This document shows, in pieces, positions 32,034-40,353 of a stretch of DNA of 64,000 nucleotides; position 1 is the stretch's first letter; each line of letters begins with the position of its first letter. Below the pieces are notes generated by a model. That model was not told where the DNA came from. It ran no database searches and saw nothing but the letters and a program-made list of their open reading frames with translations. Where the stretch lies: contig JAPPLN010000017.1 in the NCBI GenBank assembly GCA_028874175.1, positions 16,724-80,723 of the forward strand. The letters are read 5' to 3'. Made by a program: the position numbers and the translations under genes. This stretch comes from Chloroflexota bacterium. GTDB lineage: Bacteria; Chloroflexota; UBA11872.

Positions 32034-33896
32034 CTGACCCGCGTACGCGTCACACTCGGAATAGCGGCCACCGCATTGCTGGTGGCCTTGGCCCTTGGCC
32101 CGGCAGCCCTGACCGCCCAAGTCACCTCGAACTTTGGGCCAATCACGGTCCTGGACAACACCTTCCTCAGCGCGCCGGATAACCCGGCGCTCCGGCACAA
32201 CATCCCGCGACTGAGTGTGACCGTCGGCGCGCAAACGCTGACCGCCGACTTCCAGGACTTCTACGAACGCACAGGAGGCCTGCAGCGCTGGGGATTCGCC
32301 ACGTCCGAAGTCCTCATCGAGGAGAGCGGCACGCTGACGCAGTACTACCAGCGGGGAGTCGTCGACTTCCACCTGCGGCCCGACCTGGGCGACATCTACG
32401 TCCTGGAGCGTCGGCTCACGTGGGACTACTTCGGCGGCGGGGTGGCCGGCAGCCCCGATCTGGGCGTGGAACCTGGAACGACCAACCACAACAGTGGCGA
32501 GCTGCTTGGGCCGTGGAACCACAAGGTCTCCAACTTTTCGGTCGGCGGTGTGCGCACCGGGTTCCTCGACTACTTCAACGCCTTCGGCGGCGTGCAGGCA
32601 TTTGGCTTCCCCAAGACGGAGGCGCGAGTCGATACGAACCTGCCTGGCACCGTGCACATCGCGGCGGCGACGCCCGGATTCGTCCGGCAGTACTTCCAGG
32701 CGGCGGTGCTTGAGCACCACCCGCTGGATCTGCAGGACCCGGTGAAGCTGCGGCTCTTGGGTGACGACTTGCGCGACCAGAGGTACCCGGGAGGCGCCTG
32801 GCGGAGCTTCAGCGCCTTCAACGGCGCAACGGCAGTGACGGCCGGCCAGGCCTACACCCCGCAGATCGTCGACTACACGCCGCCCACGCCCACCCCCGCG
32901 GCCGCCACCCCGGTACCGAGCCCCGCCCCGACCGCGAGCCCCACGCCAACGTCCGCGCCTGATCCGCTGAGCGTGACGGGAGAGTTGATCGTCGTCGGGA
33001 CGACGGACGGCGGAGTCCTGCTCTACGACGGCACCAACTGGCGCCAGCTCGACAAGGACCGCTCGGTGCTCAGCACCAACCGGGTGCAGGCGGTTCTCGT
33101 GGACAAGGATGGCCAGATCTGGGCTGGTACCGACGCCGGTCTGTTCCGGTTCGACCGGAACGGCCGGGGCGCTGTGTACCGAAAAGCCAACACCGGCAAC
33201 GGGATCGGGTCCGACAACGTGCGGGGACTGGCCGGCCGCCAGGCGTCCAACAGCCTGTGGATGGCCCACCCCGCCCAGGGAGCCAGCAGCTTCGACGGCC
33301 AAAATTGGAGTCGGTTCCGGCCGGACAACACCCGGATGCCAAGCACCGACGTGCGCCAGGTGCGCGTGGTTGCGGGCGGCCTGACGTTCGCCACGGCGAG
33401 GGGTGCTGCGCTGTACGACGAGGTCGCCGGAACCTGGTTCTTCTACTCCACGGCCAACTCGAGTATTGCCAGCGACAATGTCACCGCGGTCGAAGCGAGC
33501 CCTGGCGGGGCCTTGTGGTTCGGCACGGCCGACGCCGGCGTGTCGCGAACCCTCAACCCATTGACGTGGGACCACTTTGACGTCAGTGATGGGCTCGGCA
33601 GCAACCACGTCCGCGACATCCTGGTGGCCAGCGATGGAACGGTCTGGGTGGCGACCGCCGGAGGCGTGAGCCGGTTCCAGAATGGCGTCTTCTCCACGGC
33701 AAGGGTCGTAAACGCGGGCCTGCCGTCCAATAGCGTCCGGGCGCTGGTTGAGGACAGCCAGGGTCACATCTGGGTGGCGACCGACGGTGGGGTGGGTCGA
33801 TTTGACGGGTCCGCATGGACCGCATTCACGACGGCCCAGGGACTGCCCACGACCAGCGCGAGCTCAATAGCTGTTGGCGTCGTGGCGAGCAGCTAA
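32034..33896 (+). CDS. secreted beta-propeller protein (two-component regulator propeller type)
   Basis: About 620 residues, exported. A signal peptide 'VTLGIAATALLVALALGPAALTAQ' leads; an N-terminal domain (to about 285) has paired 'FQDFYERTGGLQRWGF' and 'FLDYFNAFGGVQAFGF' repeats; a Pro/Thr spacer follows; the C-terminus has seven or so Reg_prop-type repeats ('VQAVLVDKDGQIWAGTDAGL', 'VTAVEASPGGALWFGTADAG', 'VRALVEDSQGHIWVATDGGV'). The start is uncertain: no ATG or GTG precedes the signal. CTG 32034, behind AAGGAAGG, is preferred; TTG 31950 is the alternative. No kinase domain, so a propeller without its usual sensor partner. Confidence 0.65.
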   Translation: MTRVRVTLGIAATALLVALALGPAALTAQVTSNFGPITVLDNTFLSAPDNPALRHNIPRLSVTVGAQTLTADFQDFYERTGGLQRWGFATSEVLIEESGTLTQYYQRGVVDFHLRPDLGDIYVLERRLTWDYFGGGVAGSPDLGVEPGTTNHNSGELLGPWNHKVSNFSVGGVRTGFLDYFNAFGGVQAFGFPKTEARVDTNLPGTVHIAAATPGFVRQYFQAAVLEHHPLDLQDPVKLRLLGDDLRDQRYPGGAWRSFSAFNGATAVTAGQAYTPQIVDYTPPTPTPAAATPVPSPAPTASPTPTSAPDPLSVTGELIVVGTTDGGVLLYDGTNWRQLDKDRSVLSTNRVQAVLVDKDGQIWAGTDAGLFRFDRNGRGAVYRKANTGNGIGSDNVRGLAGRQASNSLWMAHPAQGASSFDGQNWSRFRPDNTRMPSTDVRQVRVVAGGLTFATARGAALYDEVAGTWFFYSTANSSIASDNVTAVEASPGGALWFGTADAGVSRTLNPLTWDHFDVSDGLGSNHVRDILVASDGTVWVATAGGVSRFQNGVFSTARVVNAGLPSNSVRALVEDSQGHIWVATDGGVGRFDGSAWTAFTTAQGLPTTSASSIAVGVVASS

Positions 33897-33978
33897 CCGC
33901 TGGCGACCCGTCGACGCCGCGATACAGAAACAGAAAGACGGACCGCCTGGAAACCCAGGGGTTGTCCGAACTGACGCG

Positions 33979-34674
33979 CTAGTCGGCGAGGCCCGTGTCT
34001 TGGCGGCTATGCCGGTCGCGGATTCGCGCCAGCCGTGCGAACTCGAGAGTCATTCGGCGCGACTCGGACGAGAGCACGATGTCGTCGGCCAGGAACTGGC
34101 TGAGGCCAACCTCAAACAGAAGGTCGTCGACTTCGGACGGAGCCAGCGCGTACCCGCGGGCAAGCAAGTGGGGCAAGTCGACAGCCGATGACGGCTCACG
34201 TCCAGCCTCAAAGTCGGTAATCACGCTCACGCGCACGCCGGCCTTTCGTGCCACCTGCCGGGTAGTAAGACGACCGGAGCGTCGCCGCGTCCGCAGCCGC
34301 TCTGCCAGCAGCCCCCGATCCACGTGGATCTGCTCGTCGTCGCTGTCGTCCTGGTCGGGATTGAGCGTGGAGTTGACCGTGCGCGAGATGGAGCGAATGG
34401 CCGACTCCGCCACGCTGGCGATGGTCTCTTCGGCAAAGCGGCGGCGGGTGCTGGCCATGTCGTCCGGCACGTAGCCCGCCAGAACCAGCAGTTCGCGGGG
34501 ATCGACCTCCAGCCCCCGGGCCAGCGTTACCAGCGTGGCGACGGTGGGACTCTTGTAGTCGCCGCTCTCAAGCCGCGAGAGGTAGGAGGGTGCCAGTCCG
34601 CAACGCGCAGCCAGCGCCGCCTTGGTGAGGCGACGTTGCTCGCGGAGCTGTCGGACGGCGTTGGCAAAGCCCAT
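33979..34674 (-). CDS. XRE-family regulator with two helix-turn-helix domains
   Basis: A 231-residue DNA-binding protein. HTH 1 spans about residues 5-58 ('VRQLREQRRLTKAALAARCG', 'LSRLESGDYKSPTVATL'); a Glu/Asp-rich linker and a second HTH ('LLAERLRTRRRSGRLTTRQ', 'VSVITDFEAG') follow. ATG 34672-34674 matches the domain start; the frame is open 65 codons upstream but is Arg/Ala-rich. It is divergent from the OsmC gene, with a GC-rich inverted repeat (about 34750-34769) between. It probably controls itself and perhaps osmC. Confidence 0.7.
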   Translation of the reverse strand: MGFANAVRQLREQRRLTKAALAARCGLAPSYLSRLESGDYKSPTVATLVTLARGLEVDPRELLVLAGYVPDDMASTRRRFAEETIASVAESAIRSISRTVNSTLNPDQDDSDDEQIHVDRGLLAERLRTRRRSGRLTTRQVARKAGVRVSVITDFEAGREPSSAVDLPHLLARGYALAPSEVDDLLFEVGLSQFLADDIVLSSESRRMTLEFARLARIRDRHSRQDTGLAD

Positions 34675-34749
34675 GTCGGGGACAGGCAATATAGCTAGCC
34701 AGCCCGCCGCGTCCAAACCGGCCGCAGCTTGACGGTGCCCAAACCTGTA

Positions 34750-34769
34750 GCGCGCGAATTGGCGCGCGC
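34750..34769. promoter_or_regulatory. inverted repeat between divergent regulator and osmC
   Basis: GCGCGCG-AATT-GGCGCGCGC is a near-perfect palindrome in the divergent region upstream of both the XRE regulator and the OsmC-like gene. Candidate operator; GC-rich sequence makes chance palindromes common here. Confidence 0.3.
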
Positions 34770-34868
34770 GCTGCGGCGCACAGCGCGCCGCGCGGCTGGT
34801 ACGCGTGGCCGGAAACGGTAACAATCCGCGGCGGGACCATCGCAAGCACAGAACGGGAAGGCAACGCA

Positions 34869-35315
34869 ATGGCGGACATCGTGCGACGCGCCGACGTCGT
34901 CTGGCGCGGCGACTTGCTGCAAGGTACGGGAACGTTCGACGTGGGAAGCGGCGCCCTGTCGGCGCAGGCCGTGAGTTGGCCCGCCCGAACGGAGGGCCCG
35001 GGCGGCAAGACCAGCCCCGAGGAACTGCTGGCCGCCTCGCACGCCAGCTGCTACGCCATGGCCTTCTCGCACACGCTGGCCGAGGCCGGACATCCGCCGG
35101 AAGAGCTGCGCGTGTCGGCGTCGGTTACGTTCGAGCCGCTGCCGGCCGGTGGGTTCAAGGTGGGCAGCAGTTCGCTGAGCGTGGAAGGCGTGGTCCCCGG
35201 ACTGGACCAGGCGGGATTCGCGGACCTGGCCGCGCAAGGCGAGGCCGGCTGCCCAATCTCCAACGCCATCCGTGGCAACGTGGACATCTCCGTCGAGGCG
35301 ACGCTGGCAGGCTGA
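34869..35315 (+). CDS. OsmC-family peroxiredoxin
   Basis: A 148-residue thiol peroxidase that reduces organic hydroperoxides. The two redox cysteines are in family context: 'ELLAASHASCYAMAFSH' (near residue 61) and 'AQGEAGCPISNAIRG' (near 127). 'FDVGSGALSAQAVSWPAR' and 'GGKTSPEELLAA' precede the first. The ATG has GGGAAGG 6 bases upstream. Divergent from the double-HTH regulator and followed 5 bases later by a small hypothetical gene, likely one operon. Confidence 0.9.
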   Translation: MADIVRRADVVWRGDLLQGTGTFDVGSGALSAQAVSWPARTEGPGGKTSPEELLAASHASCYAMAFSHTLAEAGHPPEELRVSASVTFEPLPAGGFKVGSSSLSVEGVVPGLDQAGFADLAAQGEAGCPISNAIRGNVDISVEATLAG

Positions 35316-35319
35316 CCCG

Positions 35320-35532
35320 ATGAGCGACGGCCGCGCCGAGCTCACGCAGGCGCTGGAGACCCTGCTGCGCGCCATCGGCCCGCCGGCGGCCCCACCCGCC
35401 GAACTCCAGGCCGCGCTGCGCCGCGTGGACGGCCTGACCCAGTCCCTCGGCCCCGACACCCCGGCCCAACTCCGCCACTTCCTCCAACGCCGCAGCTACG
35501 TCAAGGCCTTGGAATACCTGCAAAGCGCCTGA
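35320..35532 (+). CDS. 70-aa hypothetical protein after OsmC
   Basis: ATG at 35320, 5 bases after the osmC stop. The product MSDGRAELTQALETLLRAIG and on is Ala/Leu/Pro-rich and predicted helical, ending 'LRHFLQRRSYVKALEYLQSA'. The C-terminal 'HFL.R.SY.KAL.YL' looks amphipathic. No family recognised. It is supported by position and by non-random sequence, not by homology. Confidence 0.5.
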   Translation: MSDGRAELTQALETLLRAIGPPAAPPAELQAALRRVDGLTQSLGPDTPAQLRHFLQRRSYVKALEYLQSA

Positions 35533-35628
35533 GGCGGGTCGGAGGCTGCGGGGGAAGGAACGGATGGGCGGACGCCGGCGCGTCTGGCTGTAGCTGAGGT
35601 GGCCGCTGCCTGATACAGGGAGGATCGC

Positions 35629-36315
35629 TTGATAACCCGAGGGATGGACTACCCCGCCTACATCCGGGACGCAACGCCGCCGGACAGTTGCTGCGTGCCA
35701 GCCGGAGCGCTGCCGCACGTTGTCGAGGGCCAGGTGAACGAAGCTGTCGTCGCAACAGTCGGAATCAACCCTCATGGCGTCTGGCATTGCAGCCACTATC
35801 CGCCAATGGCAGCGAGCGGTGCCGAAGAGCTGTGGGAAGACAAGCGGAGGTACTTTGAGAACCACAGGTACCGGTATTTCACGGTGCTGGAGCCGATTCT
35901 CAACGCGTGCGGCGCGTCCTACGGCGGCCGCTACGTTTCTAGTCAGCCGAACCTGGCCTGTTCGATGGATGTCGTGCAGTGGCCGACCGATCCTTTATGG
36001 AGGAAGCTGGACAGGCGGGTACAGGACAGATTGATCGAAGACGGTCGGCCGTTCTTCGAGAAAGTACTGCGGGAGAGCCCCAACATCAGGTTGCTGCTGG
36101 GCAATGGTCGGACGGTAGCCGAGACGCTGGAACGCATCTTCGGGACAAGGTTCGAGGAGCGGGTGGAGAGATGCCTTGGGACGTCCGTGTTCTGCGGCGA
36201 GCTGCTGGGCAGACGCTTCGTCGGCTGGAGCCAATTCCTCTCCAACTCACGGATGAGGCGGTCCCAGCGAGCGGAGTTAGCCAGCCTTGTAGGTCGGCTG
36301 TCCACCAGCGGCTGA
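35629..36315 (+). CDS. uracil-DNA glycosylase-like hypothetical protein
   Basis: A 228-residue protein. TTG 35629 is favoured by AGGGAGGA just upstream; ATG 35644 is an alternative. 'AVVATVGINPHGVWHCSHYPP' resembles the first UDG-superfamily motif (GxxP), 'NLACSMDVVQWPTDPLWRKL' the middle region, and 'IRLLLGNGRTVAETLERIFG' the Rossmann-like core strand. No [4Fe-4S] cysteine set or canonical catalytic residues can be assigned, so glycosylase activity is uncertain. Lone gene between the OsmC operon and a convergent oxidoreductase gene. Confidence 0.5.
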   Translation: MITRGMDYPAYIRDATPPDSCCVPAGALPHVVEGQVNEAVVATVGINPHGVWHCSHYPPMAASGAEELWEDKRRYFENHRYRYFTVLEPILNACGASYGGRYVSSQPNLACSMDVVQWPTDPLWRKLDRRVQDRLIEDGRPFFEKVLRESPNIRLLLGNGRTVAETLERIFGTRFEERVERCLGTSVFCGELLGRRFVGWSQFLSNSRMRRSQRAELASLVGRLSTSG

Positions 36316-36353
36316 TCGATGGGCAGCCTTGAGACCGTGAGGCGCTCCGGCAG

Positions 36354-37322
36354 CTAGCGCACGTCCGCCGCAATCTGGTCGACGAGGCGCATGGTTTTGG
36401 CGGCTTCGGCGAAGTTGGTGAGGGGTTGGGCGCCGGCCTGGATGCTGTCCATGAAGTGCTGGCTCTCCGCATGGAAGCCCGAGACGCGGTGCTGGACATC
36501 GCCAACCAGGTCCGCTCCGCGTACGACCTCGGGCGTGGTCGAGTCGTCGCGGTAGATCATGCCCTCGACGCCGTCCTCCCAGTAGGCGGAGACGTCGCCG
36601 CCGTGGATTTCGAAGGTGTGGCGGCGGGCGCCGGCCCGGCGGCTGGCCAGCAATACGCCCGAGCAGCCGGTGGAGAACTCGATCAGCGCGGCGTGCACGT
36701 TCATATAGGGACGGCCCAGCGCACGGGTGTGGGCGTTTACCTCCACCACCTCGCCGCCGGCCAGGAAGCGCAGCGCGTCGACCGCGTGGACGATGTCCGA
36801 GTTCAGGTGGCTGACGGAGCCACGGTAGAAGCCGTACTGGTCGGGCCAGGTGTCGAACTTGTGGAACCGCGCGGCGGCCATGTGGATAGGTCCCGCGGCC
36901 TCCACGACCGACTTGCAATGGCGTAACAGGGGGATGAAGCGGCGGTTGAAGCCGGTCATCGTCAGACAGTTGTGCTGTTCGGCGTACCAGGCGAAGGCTT
37001 CGGTCTCGTAGGTGGAAACGCCGGGCGGCTTCTCGACGAAGACGTGCTTCCCGGCCTGCAGGCAGTCAATGACGATGTCGTGCAACAGGTGCGGCGGCAT
37101 GACCACGTAAACGGCGTCCAGGTCCTCGCGCTCCAGCATCCGGCGGTAGTCGGTGTAGCGGCCGGGCACGTCGTACTGGTCGGCGGTGGCGGTCAGGCGG
37201 TCCTCGTCCAGCTCCGAGATCGCCCGCAAGTCCGTCGCCTCGATCTCATCCAACGACGGGTAATGCACCAGGCTCGCCAGGTTCCCCGCCCCCACAAAAC
37301 CAACCTTCACCGGATCACTCAT
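36354..37322 (-). CDS. Gfo/Idh/MocA family oxidoreductase
   Basis: A 322-residue NAD(P)-dependent dehydrogenase. 'VKVGFVGAGNLASLVHYPSL' is the Rossmann start, 'GKHVFVEKPPGVSTYETEAF' the EKP catalytic motif, 'SHLNSDIVHAVDALRFLAGG' the substrate-side His/Asp region. ATG 37322 follows the mannonate dehydratase-like gene on the same strand after 75 bases, so the two likely form an operon for sugar acid breakdown. Third family member in the window, and the one with the clearest EKP motif. Confidence 0.85.
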   Translation of the reverse strand: MSDPVKVGFVGAGNLASLVHYPSLDEIEATDLRAISELDEDRLTATADQYDVPGRYTDYRRMLEREDLDAVYVVMPPHLLHDIVIDCLQAGKHVFVEKPPGVSTYETEAFAWYAEQHNCLTMTGFNRRFIPLLRHCKSVVEAAGPIHMAAARFHKFDTWPDQYGFYRGSVSHLNSDIVHAVDALRFLAGGEVVEVNAHTRALGRPYMNVHAALIEFSTGCSGVLLASRRAGARRHTFEIHGGDVSAYWEDGVEGMIYRDDSTTPEVVRGADLVGDVQHRVSGFHAESQHFMDSIQAGAQPLTNFAEAAKTMRLVDQIAADVR

Positions 37323-37397
37323 GCGGCTCGCCCTTCTGCGTCTCAGCGCTCACGGCCCCACGCCGCGCTGATCGTACGTCCCGCGGCGGTTCGCGGC

Positions 37398-38399
37398 TTA
37401 GAGAGCGGTGGCCTGGATGAGGGCTCGGAGGTAGCCGACGCACCAGGCGCGGGCGCGTTCGCGGGCTTCGTTGTCGCCGAGCAGGCCGGGGTAGTGGTCG
37501 GGCATGACGAAGCCGTCGAACCCGACCTCGTGCAGAGTGCGCATCTGGTCGGCGGCGTTGTAGTCGCCCTCGTCCTGGAAGACCTCTTCGAAGCGCGGAA
37601 TGATGCCGCGAACATTGCGGAAGTGGATGTTGAAGAGCTTGCCGCGCTCGCCAAACCTGCGCAGGGCGGCGGGCATGTCCTCCCCGGTCTCCTGCATGGT
37701 GCCCAGGCAAAACAGCAGGCCGACGTTGGGGCTGTCGTAACGATCCAGCAGCTGCGCCAGACCGTCGGGATTGATGAACGGCTGCTCGACGCCGCGGTAG
37801 AGCGGCAGGGGCGGATCGTTGGGGTGGAAGGCCAGGCGCACGCCCGCCGACTCGGCGGCGGGCAGGACACGCTCCATGAACCCGTCCATGCGGCGCCAGA
37901 CCTCACCTATCGGCACGCGGACGGCCGGATCGCCGGTGTCGACGCCCCAGGTGACCAGGTCGGACTCTTCCAGCCAGGCGGCGTCGAAGGTGCGCAGCTC
38001 GGTGCCGGCGCGGCCCCCGGGCAGGTCCTTGTAACCGCGCCAGGCCTGGATGTGCTCGTCGGCGTGAGCCACGGCAAAGCCGCAGGTGACCAGCGGTGCG
38101 CCCTCGCCGCCGAGGACGCGGATCGTCTCGCACAGGTCGTCGATTTCCTTTTCGCCCTCGGGGTCGCCGCGCAGGACGCCGGCGATGCGGGCGCGGCGCA
38201 ACTCCATTCCGGCCAGTTCGAGGTTCAGGGCGTTCAGCCGCTGTAGCAGGTCACGCAATCCGGCGGCGTCGACCTGGCCCGTTTCGGCCACGCCCGGCAG
38301 CTCGTCGGTGCGCAGGGTGCCGCCGTCCACGCCAATCTGCGCCGCGTATTGCAGGTGGTCGTTCGAGAGGTCGACCAGACGCAAACCAATCTTGATCAT
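37398..38399 (-). CDS. mannonate dehydratase-like TIM-barrel enzyme
   Basis: A 333-residue protein resembling UxuA. 'VRLAFHPNDPPLPLYRGVEQ' and 'LFNIHFRNVRG' carry the metal-binding His/Asp/Cys region of UxuA (with 'GLLFCLGTMQETG' holding the Cys), and 'GFVMPDHYPGLLGDNEARER' is near the C-terminus. UxuA dehydrates D-mannonate to 2-keto-3-deoxygluconate in hexuronate breakdown. The protein is a little short for E. coli UxuA (about 394), so a related sugar-acid dehydratase is possible. It shares an operon with the oxidoreductase at 36354. Confidence 0.72.
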   Translation of the reverse strand: MIKIGLRLVDLSNDHLQYAAQIGVDGGTLRTDELPGVAETGQVDAAGLRDLLQRLNALNLELAGMELRRARIAGVLRGDPEGEKEIDDLCETIRVLGGEGAPLVTCGFAVAHADEHIQAWRGYKDLPGGRAGTELRTFDAAWLEESDLVTWGVDTGDPAVRVPIGEVWRRMDGFMERVLPAAESAGVRLAFHPNDPPLPLYRGVEQPFINPDGLAQLLDRYDSPNVGLLFCLGTMQETGEDMPAALRRFGERGKLFNIHFRNVRGIIPRFEEVFQDEGDYNAADQMRTLHEVGFDGFVMPDHYPGLLGDNEARERARAWCVGYLRALIQATAL

Positions 38400-38462
38400 G
38401 CGCGCAGGGTACCTGCGGGAAACGTGTGCTGGCTATCGAGGCGGAGACGACTGCTGCCCGAA

Positions 38463-38478
38463 TGTTTCACGTGAAACA
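38463..38478. other. parS site 3
   Basis: Perfect TGTTTCACGTGAAACA in the divergent region before the YbdK-type gene, about 8.7 kb right of the DnaA boxes. Confidence 0.93.
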
Positions 38479-38514
38479 TTCGGTCTTATCGTCTGCTAAT
38501 GGTGGCCGCGTAGC

Positions 38515-39702
38515 ATGGCCCTAAAGGCTTCAGAGGACGAACGCGTGACGGCTTTCATTGACGGGTTGCCGGACTTCACGATTGGGGTCGAAGAGGAATA
38601 CCTGATCGTCGATCCCGCCACGCGGGACCTCGTGGCCAATCCGCCGCAGGCGCTGCTGCACGAGTGCGAGGCGGCCGTAGCACCCGAAGTTGGCAGCGTC
38701 AGCCCCGAATTGCTGCGCTCGCAGATCGAGGTCGGCACCAGCGTGTGCGGCTCGATCGCCGAGGTCCGCGAGCGGCTGGCGACGCTGCGGCGCACCCTGG
38801 CGGAGACGCTGGCGGCGCACGAACTGCGAATCATGTCGGCCTCCACCCATCCGTTCGCGCTCTGGTCGCGGCAGTTGCCCACGGACCGGGAGCGCTACAA
38901 GGCGCTGACGGAGGACATGCAGACGCTGGCGCAACGGATGGTGATCGGCGGGATGCACGTGCACGTGGGCATTCCGGATCCGCAGGACCGGATCGACGTG
39001 CTGAACCAGGTCACCTATTTCCTGCCGCACCTGCTGGCCCTGAGCACCTCGTCGCCGTTCTGGCAGGGCCGAAACACCGGTCTGCGCAGTTACCGCCTGA
39101 CGATCCTGCACGAACTTCCGCGCACCGGGCTTCCGGAGCGGTTCGAGAGCCACGGCGAGTACCAGCGCATGATCCAGAGCCTGCTGGACGCCGGGCTGAT
39201 CGACGACCCGACCAAAGTCTGGTGGGACGCGCGGCCGCACGCGCGGCTGCCGACCCTGGAGATGCGGATCACCGACGCCTGCACCAGCCTGGACGACGCG
39301 GTATGCATCGCGGCGCTGTACGTCTGCACGGTTTCCCTGCTGGCGCGAATGCGCCGCGCCAACCAGCGCTGGCGCACGTACCCGCTGGCGCTGCTGGCCG
39401 AGAACTCGTGGCGCGCGCAGCGCTACGGGATCGACAACGGGCTGGTGGACTTCGGCCAGAACCGCATCAAGCCGCTGGACGTGCTGATGGAGGAGCTGCT
39501 GGACCTGATCCGCGAGGACGCCGAGCGGCTGGACTGCGTGGCCGAAGTGGAGCACGTCCGCACCATCCTCGCCCGCGGCACCAGCGCCCACCGCCAGCTC
39601 GCCGTCTACGAAGCCGAACGAAGGAGCGGCGCCAGCGAACAGCACGCCCTGGAGGCCGTGGTGGACTGGCTGATCGAGGAGACGACGGCGGGGTCTGGTT
39701 AG
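38515..39702 (+). CDS. YbdK-type carboxylate-amine ligase (GCS2 family)
   Basis: A 395-residue ATP-grasp-like ligase of the glutamate-cysteine ligase type 2 family. 'DFTIGVEEEYLIVDPATRDL' is the N-terminal motif, 'MVIGGMHVHVGIPDPQDRI' the conserved His pair, 'RPHARLPTLEMRITDACTSL' the substrate loop. YbdK links glutamate to cysteine weakly in vitro; physiological substrates vary. A GshB or mycothiol-type partner is not nearby. The length is normal for the family. Start codon at 38515, close to a parS site. Confidence 0.88.
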   Translation: MALKASEDERVTAFIDGLPDFTIGVEEEYLIVDPATRDLVANPPQALLHECEAAVAPEVGSVSPELLRSQIEVGTSVCGSIAEVRERLATLRRTLAETLAAHELRIMSASTHPFALWSRQLPTDRERYKALTEDMQTLAQRMVIGGMHVHVGIPDPQDRIDVLNQVTYFLPHLLALSTSSPFWQGRNTGLRSYRLTILHELPRTGLPERFESHGEYQRMIQSLLDAGLIDDPTKVWWDARPHARLPTLEMRITDACTSLDDAVCIAALYVCTVSLLARMRRANQRWRTYPLALLAENSWRAQRYGIDNGLVDFGQNRIKPLDVLMEELLDLIREDAERLDCVAEVEHVRTILARGTSAHRQLAVYEAERRSGASEQHALEAVVDWLIEETTAGSG

Positions 39703-40181
39703 GGGCGTTCGCTGCGGCGGAGGCGGGGGAGCCAGCGGCCGGTTGAGGCCTTATATGCGGTGTATTCCTCGCCGAACTCCTTGGCCAGGTGGGGCTCTTC
39801 GTGGCGTTGGACGAAGAATGAGTAGAGGGCGAACAGGGCGACGCCGTAGATCAACAGCACAGGGGCCTCGAAGAGGCTGGTCCAGCCGGCGATGGCGATG
39901 AGGACTGCTACGTAGATGGGGTTGCGCGAGTAGCGATAGACGCCGTTGGTTACCAGGCGCTTGGGGGCGTCGATTGGCGCGGGGGTGCCGCCGCCGGAGA
40001 CCGCGAAATCCCAGACGCAACGCAGATAGAGAACCGTTGCAAGGGCGAGGAGGCAGACGCCCAGCCAGAGCGTTGGGCCCTCGGCGACCGGGCGATCCCA
40101 CTTGATCAGTAGCGGAACAAGCACGGCAATCGTGCCGGGCACCACCAGCGTGAAGAGGGAGACCTTGAGGAGGAGGGTCAC
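39699..40181 (-). CDS. isoprenylcysteine/phospholipid methyltransferase-like membrane protein
   Basis: A 160-residue membrane protein with about four helices. 'LVTNGVYRYSRNPIYVAVLI' is the signature of ICMT/PEMT-type methyltransferases (RHPxY-like), and 'EEPHLAKEFGEEYTAYKAST' the conserved C-terminal 'E..L...FG..Y..Y' SAM-binding motif. It methylates an isoprenoid, lipid or small thiol; the substrate is unknown. Convergent with the YbdK-type gene, overlapping it by 4 bases at the stops. Confidence 0.85.
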   Translation of the reverse strand: MTLLLKVSLFTLVVPGTIAVLVPLLIKWDRPVAEGPTLWLGVCLLALATVLYLRCVWDFAVSGGGTPAPIDAPKRLVTNGVYRYSRNPIYVAVLIAIAGWTSLFEAPVLLIYGVALFALYSFFVQRHEEPHLAKEFGEEYTAYKASTGRWLPRLRRSERP

Positions 40182-40353
40182 GCTTCACTGCCTCGGTGAA
40201 ACTTGCGTCGGGTTAGCCCTGCACAACGATCCGCGCGCTCAGCGTACTTGCTACGGAATACGACAGGCGAGGTGGCCCACTCAGGCGAGGCGGGCAGGGA
40301 GTTCGTAGTGCGTGGTTCGTACTGATCGTCGCAAATCTATTCGTGAGTCGCAC

